Shown here: one piece after another, positions 1 through 6,000 of the stretch
How the letters are laid out: every line of letters begins with the position of its first letter
Numbering within the stretch: the first letter of the stretch is position 1
DNA from: W1P20-047 sp051878795
GTDB taxonomy: Bacteria > Actinomycetota > Coriobacteriia > Coriobacteriales > Eggerthellaceae
DNA length: 14,523 bases
Assembly: GCA_051878795.1 (NCBI GenBank)
Contig: JBJEKU010000053.1
Span: forward strand, 1-14,523
Reading direction: 5' to 3'
The notes under the pieces: generated by a model
What the model was told of the DNA's origin: nothing
The model's database searches: none
Seen by the model: the letters and a program-made list of their open reading frames with translations, nothing else
Made by a program: the position numbers and the translations under genes

Positions 1-87
1 TGCCGCCCACCCTCCAAGGCGCCGGGGCCTACGCCCCCAAAAACGTTACGCCGTGAACCTCCCGCGACCGCAAAGCCACGGGCGGCA
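1..87. repeat. 8-bp inverted repeat spanning 87 bp
   Basis: TGCCGCCC at 1-8 is perfectly complementary to GGGCGGCA at 80-87, with a 71-bp interior that includes a second GC-rich hairpin near 25-38. The left arm touches the window edge, so the stem may extend outside. The size resembles a small structured RNA. However, the interior shows no tRNA T-loop, no SRP-RNA GGAAG-type tetraloop region and no 5S signature. It may be chance in GC-rich DNA. Confidence 0.3.
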
Positions 88-166
88 GAATCCACCCGAT
101 CCCCCTGTGCATCGGTGTGGCTTTCCGATAGCCCAACCACAAGGCGGAAACCAGGCCGGATGTCCG
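1..166. other. Non-coding left edge, downstream of LCP gene 1
   Basis: No supportable gene lies here; the reading frames crossing it are antisense extensions over the LCP gene. The stretch is 3' of the minus-strand LCP gene, so it should contain that gene's 3' UTR, but I see no hairpin followed by a minus-strand T-run. A GC-rich hairpin (GGGGC / GCCCC, about 25-38) has its T-run on the wrong side for a minus-strand terminator (A-run at 39-43 on the plus strand). An inverted repeat spanning 1-87 is listed separately. No tRNA T-loop (GGTTC-A-type) can be placed in it. Confidence 0.6.
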
Positions 167-1843
167 CTAGACCCCATACGAGACGGAAGAGGGATCTTCT
201 CCGGCATCGACCACCGACATCAGGTTGGCCCAGCCTTCCGGGTCCTCGTAACACAGCCAGAGGCCGCCGGATTCGTAGTTGATATCGCCCGCGATAGGGC
301 CGCTGCAACTGTAGACCGTGGTCTTGCCGGGATGCAGGAACATGGGAATCGCACTGCCCAGCAAGTTGTAAGACCTTATATCGGTGGTGACGTAACCGGC
401 AACGTCGATGATGTCGCCAGGGATGGAAAGCGGATCACCGCCCATGATCTCCCCGGCAATCGCCGTCACCAGATTCCGGTCATTGCGCTGGCGGTAGGCA
501 TCCTGATCGTAGACGTATTCGTGACGCGCACGCGCATACACCAGGGCCTCCTGCCCGTTCAGGGTCTGGGTCCCCGGACTCACCGTGATCCATTCGCCCG
601 TCAGGGCATCGTTCGCCGAAAGCTCCCTATCGACATCCACCGTCACGCCGCCGATACTATCCACGATCGCAGCCAGATCGGAAAAGCCCACTTCGGCATA
701 ATGGCTGATAGGAACGCCCGTCACTTCGGAAACCGCACGGATGATACCCGCAGGCCCCTCCAGATTGTAGGTTTCGTTGATCTTCACCAGGCTGCCATCG
801 GACAGGCGATACGGAGTATCCCTGGGAACGGTGACGAGCGTCACCTGGTCGCCCAGAGGATCGACGCGCACGAGCATGATCACATCGGAGCGCTCGCTGT
901 AATCCGAAGTCGTACCCTCACGCGAATCCGACCCCAGTATGAGCGTGTAATACGGCTGCCCGAAGCCCGCAGGAGTCAGCTCGGATTCGATTGCATTGCG
1001 CTCTTCATCGGTAAACGCCAGGGCCTGATCGAGCTTGACGCAGAAGAATCCCAAGGGCACCGCGGCTATGATCGCGAGCACCAGCACCAGCCTGAACAGG
1101 GAACCCGCGAGCCTCCCCAGGCAACCGCGGCGTTTCCTCGTACTCTTGCCACCGGAGACCGCACCCTGGCCGAAGACCGCAGGATCCTGGAAAGAAGCGT
1201 AATCGCCGGATGTTCTCCGCCCGCTTCTTCCCTTCCTTCCCGACTTGCCGCCTGAACGGCCGCGGCGGCTGGAAGAGGCGGAGGACTCGCGCACCGGCTT
1301 CTTCGAATAGCCCACCACCTGGGCATTGGAACCCGCTTTCACATAGCTGGCGCCAGAATGCAGCGGCTCATCCGAATAGCCGTCGTAACCGTATCCATTT
1401 GCCCCGGAAGCGCCCTGGACTCCGTTTCGGGAGGCGGGGGCGAATACCTGCGTCTTCCCGGCATCAGGATAGCCCGGGTCGATAGCACCGCCATCGGAAC
1501 CCCCGTAGCCCCAGGGATCGCGGTTATCGGGCGCGCTTGCAGTGGAATGGGATCCACGATACGGGGAAAACGCCACCGTCTCCGAGGAGCTATCGGCACG
1601 GGGAGGCTCGTAGGGCCTCTCGCGAACGGGCTGATCGTCATACAGATAATCCAGAACCGCCGTCTTGTCCGCCTCGTTCATGCGCCGGACCTCTTCCCAG
1701 TCCAAGCCTGCATGAGCGCCGCCAAAAGCAACGGTTTTTCCTTCATCGCCGCCGGCAGACCGGCCTGCACCTTCGCCCATCCGCCTGGTCTCGCCAGCGG
1801 ATTCGTGGCGACCGTGCACTCCTCCGACATTCTGCTCAGTCAA
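167..1843 (-). CDS. LytR-CpsA-Psr (LCP) family protein with long cytoplasmic N-terminus
   Basis: 558 aa. LCP proteins transfer polyprenyl-diphosphate-linked glycopolymers onto peptidoglycan at the outer membrane face. Residues 1-245 are a low-complexity, presumably cytoplasmic region rich in Gly/Ser/Tyr, ending in Arg/Lys-rich stretches (about 183-210 and 232-240). One membrane segment lies at about 248-268. The LCP domain (about 298-465) shows LGSDSREG (303-310), ERSDV (317-321), VPRDTPY (339-345), KINETYN (354-360) and ARARHEYVYDQDAYRQRN (437-454). These supply the Asp/Arg residues that in this family bind the pyrophosphate and metal. The tail carries Cys513 and Cys531. The start is TTG, fixed by AGGAG 8 bp upstream. 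Four TxxF/L motifs (Thr37, 61, 89, 131) in the N-terminus are unusual. The neighbour is a divergently transcribed DUF6541-like gene. The LCP assignment is secure; the polymer substrate is not known. Confidence 0.93.
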   Translation of the reverse strand: MTEQNVGGVHGRHESAGETRRMGEGAGRSAGGDEGKTVAFGGAHAGLDWEEVRRMNEADKTAVLDYLYDDQPVRERPYEPPRADSSSETVAFSPYRGSHSTASAPDNRDPWGYGGSDGGAIDPGYPDAGKTQVFAPASRNGVQGASGANGYGYDGYSDEPLHSGASYVKAGSNAQVVGYSKKPVRESSASSSRRGRSGGKSGRKGRSGRRTSGDYASFQDPAVFGQGAVSGGKSTRKRRGCLGRLAGSLFRLVLVLAIIAAVPLGFFCVKLDQALAFTDEERNAIESELTPAGFGQPYYTLILGSDSREGTTSDYSERSDVIMLVRVDPLGDQVTLVTVPRDTPYRLSDGSLVKINETYNLEGPAGIIRAVSEVTGVPISHYAEVGFSDLAAIVDSIGGVTVDVDRELSANDALTGEWITVSPGTQTLNGQEALVYARARHEYVYDQDAYRQRNDRNLVTAIAGEIMGGDPLSIPGDIIDVAGYVTTDIRSYNLLGSAIPMFLHPGKTTVYSCSGPIAGDINYESGGLWLCYEDPEGWANLMSVVDAGEDPSSVSYGV

Positions 1844-1851
1844 TTACGCCA

Positions 1852-1856
1852 CTCCT
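1852..1856 (-). promoter_or_regulatory. Ribosome binding site fixing a TTG start
   Basis: On the minus strand GAGAGGAG precedes a TTG codon (1841-1843), with 8 bases between AGGAG and the codon. There is no comparably placed ATG or GTG: the next in-frame ATG is residue 22, with no clear Shine-Dalgarno. This supports TTG as the real start of the left LCP gene. Confidence 0.65.
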
Positions 1857-1885
1857 CTCAGGATGACGGGAAACGAACACGTGAG

Positions 1886-1899
1886 TATTCTCCAGAATA
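1886..1899. promoter_or_regulatory. 14-bp perfect dyad, possible operator
   Basis: TATTCT-CC-AGAATA is a perfect 6+2+6 inverted repeat located 43 bp upstream of the left LCP start codon, in the divergent intergenic region. Its position suits a repressor site overlapping the LCP promoter or lying between the two divergent promoters. The arms are AT-rich and short, so chance occurrence is possible. Confidence 0.35.
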
Positions 1900-1992
1900 G
1901 ACAAAGAATCGGATACGCACGAATTTTTCGCAGGTATCATTGAGCACGAACACACCAAGCCGACAAATTTTCCACTATCGGAAAGGACGACC

Positions 1993-4026
1993 ATGTGGGA
2001 CATGCTCTGCGCCGCAACGCTTGCGCTGGCCCTGTTTCTCTACCTTCCCTCGTATCTGCTTCTCAGGTCGTTCAATAGCCGAAGGGGATTCGCCATCGCA
2101 ACGGCGCCCCTGGTCGCATCGTCGGTCTACTCCCTCGAGGCAATCGTCTACGCCAAGCTGGGAATAGCCTCGACTTGGGCAAGTATCGTGGCGCCGCTCG
2201 CAATCGCAGCCGCCATCCTGTACGCCATCGGCATCGCATGGAAGCATTCGCATCCGGAAAGAGAGCGCGAAGCCTTCGGGATAAAGCTGCCGGGTGCCCG
2301 CATGGGGCTCTTCCTTGGCACGGGAATAGCCGCCTGTGCCCTCTTCTACATCCTCCCCATGGGATCGGCCGACGCGCTCATCTGCGGAAACGACATCGTC
2401 CACCATATCAGCCTGAACCGCGCCTTCGTGGAAACCGGAAACTGGTCCACCTTGGAGACCACCACCACACCCGGATCGGGCGGTGCCTTCTACCCCTCCC
2501 TCTGGAGCCTCTTCGCAGCGCTGCCCATGAGCGCGCTGGGAACAAGTTCCATCGTCGCCTCCCATGCAGTGAACATCCTCATAATCGTGGCGATCTTCCC
2601 CTTGTCATCCTGTCTTCTGGCCGAAAGCCTGTTCAAGGGCAAGCCCTTTGCGATCTGCCTCATGGGCGTGCTCTCCTTCGCCTTCTTCGGCTTCCCCTGG
2701 GAAATGTTCCTACGTAAGACCCTGCTCTACCCCAATGCCCTGGGTTTCGCACTCATGCCCGGATTCCTCGCCTGCTTCATGCTCGCTTTCGAACCCGCAG
2801 GAAAGGCCGAGAGGGCGAAATCGGCGGCACTTGCCTTTGCGGGGCTCGGCGCCATCTGCCTTGCCCACCCCAACACCTTCTTCACCGCAGCGGTCTTCGT
2901 CTACGCGTTCCTGCTCCATAGGGTGCTCCGCCCTCTGGAGCCCGGTAATTCCCCGAAGCGCTCCCTGCGTGCAAGAACGATTGCAGCCGTCGCGCTCACC
3001 TGCGTCTTCGTCGCGGCATGGGTTGCGCTCTCCCAAGCCCCCTTCCTGCAGAGCATCGCGTCCAACCCCCACAACATGGGTACGAAGCAGTTCCTGATCG
3101 GCGGCCTGGCCCGCATCGCCGTCCTGAAATCCCCGCACCTGGGAACCCAAGCGGTGCTTGCGGTCTTCGTTGCCGCGGGATTCCTGTCGCTTCTGCGCAA
3201 AGGTGAGAAGCATTGGATCGTGCTCCCCTTCGCAATCATGGCGCTGCTGTACTCGCTGAGCATCTCGCTCGACCCCTGCACGCTCAAGAGCATCCTGACG
3301 GGCTTCTGGTACAACCACCCCACCCGAGTGTTCGCCTCTGTCACGCTGTTCGCCATGCCGCTTGCCGCCCAAGGCGCCCAGGTCTTCATCTCGCTCGCCT
3401 GCAGGGCCGCCTCCAAAGTTGCGGGACGCAGGAAAACCCATCAGGAACCCAGACGCCGGATCCCGGGCTTGGATATCACGCGCTTCCAGGCTGCGGCCCT
3501 CGCCGTAGCGGCGCTCGCGGCATTCGCGCTCCCCCTGCCGTTACCGGGGGCGATGAACTGCATCGACCTGATCGACGAGATGCGCAGCTTCTACGACCCC
3601 GACGGGGAAACCGCCTTCTTCACGCAGGAGGAACGTGAATTCTGCCAGAAGGCGACCGAGGCGATTCCCGAAGGAGCGCGCGTCCTGAACATGCCTAACG
3701 ACGGCAGCGCATTTGCGTATGCACTCTTCGGAATGAACGTTTCCGGGCGCGACTTCTACAACTCCGATACCTGCGACTCCGCAGTAGGTTCGGCCATCCT
3801 GGAAGACATCGAAGCCGGCAAGACGTCGGCGGCAGATCTGCGCGAAGCAGGATTCGAATACGTCATCGTGCTCGATTCCGCAGGGGATGGGGAAAAGACC
3901 ATCTACCAGAACCGCTTCGACAAGGATCAATGGAAGGGCATCCTCGCCCTCAACGAGAACACCGAAGGACTGGCCCCTATCCTCTCTGAAGACGGCATGG
4001 CCCTTTATGCCGTCGAAAACGAGTAA
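1993..4026 (+). CDS. DUF6541-like polytopic membrane protein, copy 1 (candidate GT-C glycosyltransferase)
   Basis: 677 aa, start ATG with AAAGGA 5 bp upstream. First gene of the plus-strand run. About ten or more hydrophobic segments occupy residues 1-518, followed by a soluble domain (about 520-677) with VLNMPNDGSAFAYALFG (564-580). An early non-cytoplasmic loop carries Asp134 and His137-His138 (NDIVHHIS) followed by ETGNWSTLE (147-155). Other signatures are AHPNT (291-295), DPCTLKS (427-433) and GFWYNH (437-442). All of these recur in the right-hand paralog at 10504-12627. The architecture (many TM helices, acidic residue in an early loop, C-terminal extracytoplasmic domain) fits GT-C-type enzymes that use lipid-linked sugars, but no catalytic activity can be read from sequence. 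The DUF6541 name is from memory of the family style. The next gene starts 41 bp downstream. Confidence 0.8.
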   Translation: MWDMLCAATLALALFLYLPSYLLLRSFNSRRGFAIATAPLVASSVYSLEAIVYAKLGIASTWASIVAPLAIAAAILYAIGIAWKHSHPEREREAFGIKLPGARMGLFLGTGIAACALFYILPMGSADALICGNDIVHHISLNRAFVETGNWSTLETTTTPGSGGAFYPSLWSLFAALPMSALGTSSIVASHAVNILIIVAIFPLSSCLLAESLFKGKPFAICLMGVLSFAFFGFPWEMFLRKTLLYPNALGFALMPGFLACFMLAFEPAGKAERAKSAALAFAGLGAICLAHPNTFFTAAVFVYAFLLHRVLRPLEPGNSPKRSLRARTIAAVALTCVFVAAWVALSQAPFLQSIASNPHNMGTKQFLIGGLARIAVLKSPHLGTQAVLAVFVAAGFLSLLRKGEKHWIVLPFAIMALLYSLSISLDPCTLKSILTGFWYNHPTRVFASVTLFAMPLAAQGAQVFISLACRAASKVAGRRKTHQEPRRRIPGLDITRFQAAALAVAALAAFALPLPLPGAMNCIDLIDEMRSFYDPDGETAFFTQEEREFCQKATEAIPEGARVLNMPNDGSAFAYALFGMNVSGRDFYNSDTCDSAVGSAILEDIEAGKTSAADLREAGFEYVIVLDSAGDGEKTIYQNRFDKDQWKGILALNENTEGLAPILSEDGMALYAVENE

Positions 4027-4067
4027 CCCAACCCCGGCAACCGCGAGCAGAAACGGCTGGACACCGC

Positions 4068-5996
4068 ATGAACCATCTGAAAGAAGCCCTGGAAACCCCC
4101 GCTGAAACCGACGGTCCGGTACCCTCCGCGCGGCACAGGGCGGACGCCCGGGACAGTAAGGCGAAAGAAAACGGATCCTCCCCATCGACGGCAGGGCGCC
4201 GCAAGGATAGTGCGCCTTCGGGGCGTGGCAGGGTACGCCACGCCGCATACTCCCTCGCACTCGCAGTGCTGATGACGGCACCCTTGCTCTACCTGGACGG
4301 CAGGAAGGACCGCGACCAGTTCGTCACGGTGAACTGGCTACCAGGCGGCCTTGCCGCAGACGCCCTGATCCTCGCCGTGCTCGCACTCGCCTTCGCGGCG
4401 CTGGTCTTCTTCTTCCTGCAATACGGGCCCGCACTTGTCGAGCGCGCTTCAAAGTGCAATCCGCTCCCCCGCCTGCACCTCAGCTTCGACAGGCGCAGCA
4501 TCGCCACAGGAACGCTCATCGTTTTCTGCATCTGGATTCCCGTGATGGTGCTGTTCTACCCCTGCTCGAGCAACCACGACTTCATCAACCAGGTCTACCA
4601 ATACCAGGCGACAGGACAGACCTACTACACCACCTTGGACACCGTGGTCGATGCCGAATTCATCGACCACCACCCTATCTTCGACACGCTCATCTACGGC
4701 TGGTTCATTTCCCTGGGCGACGCACTCGGCTCCCAGAATGCAGGGATGTTCCTGTTCAGCATCCTGCAGAACCTTGGAATAGCCGCAACGCTCTCCCTTT
4801 CCGTCTGCTACCTGGAACGCCTGGGCATTCCCAAGCCCTTCCGCCTTGCCGCCTTGGCCTTCGCCGTCTTCTTCCCTTACTATCCATGCTTCGCATCGTC
4901 GGCCATGAAGGACATGCTCTTCGTGCTGGGATTCACACCCTTCTGCATCTGCTATATCGAGGCCTTCCGCACCCGTGGAGCCGCACTGCACCGAAATCGC
5001 TTCATCATAGCCTTCGTGCTGGCAACGGGGCTCTGCATACTCACCAAGAAACTGGGCATCTACATCTGTGCCGCATCCCTGCTGCTTATGATCGCAAGCC
5101 TGAAAGGCGTGCGCGTGAAAAGCGCAGGCGTGCTGCTGGCATCGGTCATCGCATTCTCCATCGCCTTCCCGGCAGCCGTCTACCCGCTGATCGGCGGGGT
5201 CGCCCCCGGTGGCAGGCAGGAATCGCTCTGCTTCGCCCTGCAGCAGACCACCTCGCTGCTTATCGACGAGCCCGAAGCGGTAAACGAGCAGGATCTGGAA
5301 ACCATCGAACGCGTGCTCGACACCGATGCGGCGAAAAAGGACTTCAAAGTCGCCCTGGCCGACGGCGCCAAGAACCACTGGCGGCCGGAAGCCACGTCCG
5401 AAGATACCATCGCCTATCTGAAAGTGTGGCTGAAGGAAGGCCTCGCCAACCCGAAGGAATACCTCATGGCCTGTGCCCAATGCTGCGGGCAGATGCTCAT
5501 CCCAAGCAAGCAGCTGGTCTTCCCCATCGACATAAGCGACGCGAGCCACTTCGAGAAGTGGGGCCCGCATTTCAGCAGCGTGGGCGAAGGCTACGACATC
5601 CGGCTCGAACGCCCGCAAGCCCTGCTCGAAGCCAGCAAATCGCTGCGCAAGGCCCTGCTTGACGGCGTGGGCAGCATCCCCGTCCTTAATCTGATCACCA
5701 CCATCGCCTTCTACGGTGCATGGATCCCCTTCTTCTGCGTCGCAGTCTGCTTCATCAACCGCAAGAAGAGCATCCTCGCCCTTGCACCCATCATGCTCTC
5801 GGTCTGCACCTTGCTCATTTCCCCAGGAAGCCTGGGGCGCTACGTGATCAGCCTCATGTTCGCGATCATCCCCATGGCAGGCTGGATGCTCGCAACCTTC
5901 GGACATGCGAAACCGAAACACTGCCTGGATCCCGAATTCACGACGGCAAAGGGGCCCTCGCCCAAAGCAGGCACCCCTGCGGAAAGGGAGGCCTGA
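4068..5996 (+). CDS. DUF6020-like polytopic membrane protein (candidate GT-C glycosyltransferase)
   Basis: 642 aa, ATG start with only a weak upstream GG-rich site. Residues 1-57 are polar and disordered-looking, then the first membrane helix is at about 58-76, with roughly a dozen in total. After the third helix comes YPCSSNHDFINQ (164-175, Asp171), then EFIDHHPIFDTL (197-208). This is a D...HHP pattern in an extracytoplasmic loop, as in DUF6020 proteins. Further marks are SSAMKDMLF (277-285), RQESLCFALQQTTSLL (383-398) and a late GRYVISLMF (590-598). About residues 378-535 form a large soluble loop. The family has no assigned reaction that I know of. The many-TM layout and its place in an operon with YfhO, a polyprenyl-phosphate GT and GtrA suggest a sugar or polymer transferase (inference). 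It ends 4 bp before the next gene. Confidence 0.78.
   Translation: MNHLKEALETPAETDGPVPSARHRADARDSKAKENGSSPSTAGRRKDSAPSGRGRVRHAAYSLALAVLMTAPLLYLDGRKDRDQFVTVNWLPGGLAADALILAVLALAFAALVFFFLQYGPALVERASKCNPLPRLHLSFDRRSIATGTLIVFCIWIPVMVLFYPCSSNHDFINQVYQYQATGQTYYTTLDTVVDAEFIDHHPIFDTLIYGWFISLGDALGSQNAGMFLFSILQNLGIAATLSLSVCYLERLGIPKPFRLAALAFAVFFPYYPCFASSAMKDMLFVLGFTPFCICYIEAFRTRGAALHRNRFIIAFVLATGLCILTKKLGIYICAASLLLMIASLKGVRVKSAGVLLASVIAFSIAFPAAVYPLIGGVAPGGRQESLCFALQQTTSLLIDEPEAVNEQDLETIERVLDTDAAKKDFKVALADGAKNHWRPEATSEDTIAYLKVWLKEGLANPKEYLMACAQCCGQMLIPSKQLVFPIDISDASHFEKWGPHFSSVGEGYDIRLERPQALLEASKSLRKALLDGVGSIPVLNLITTIAFYGAWIPFFCVAVCFINRKKSILALAPIMLSVCTLLISPGSLGRYVISLMFAIIPMAGWMLATFGHAKPKHCLDPEFTTAKGPSPKAGTPAEREA
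5985..5991 (+). promoter_or_regulatory. Ribosome binding site deciding the YfhO start
   Basis: AGGGAGG, with 9 bases between it and the ATG at 6001, lies inside the last codons of the DUF6020-like gene. The open frame extends upstream to 5905, but an N-terminus from there would overlap the previous gene by 92 bp and add a polar segment foreign to the family. The ATG at 6001 is therefore preferred. The layout suggests translational coupling. Confidence 0.7.
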
Positions 5997-6000
5997 TTCC

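Larger units (their letters stand above)
1844..1992. promoter_or_regulatory. Divergent intergenic region
   Basis: This 149-bp gap between the minus-strand LCP gene and the plus-strand operon must hold promoters for both. It is visibly more AT-rich than the flanking genes. It holds a perfect dyad at 1886-1899 and two copies of ACGAACAC (1873-1880, 1946-1953). I cannot place a convincing -35/-10 pair: possible -10-like hexamers on the minus strand (TATTCT-type) overlap the dyad. AAAGGA at 1982-1987 is the ribosome binding site of the plus-strand gene. Confidence 0.5.

Noticed and set aside
53..1255. 400-codon open frame on the plus strand over the left LCP gene
   Set aside because: It lies antisense to a well-supported LCP coding region, has His/Arg/Gln-rich composition typical of reverse-strand frames in GC-rich genes, and shows no domain.
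5905..6000. Upstream extension of the YfhO start to 5905
   Set aside because: It would overlap the previous gene by 92 bp. The ATG at 6001 has AGGGAGG at good spacing and begins at the family's usual N-terminus.
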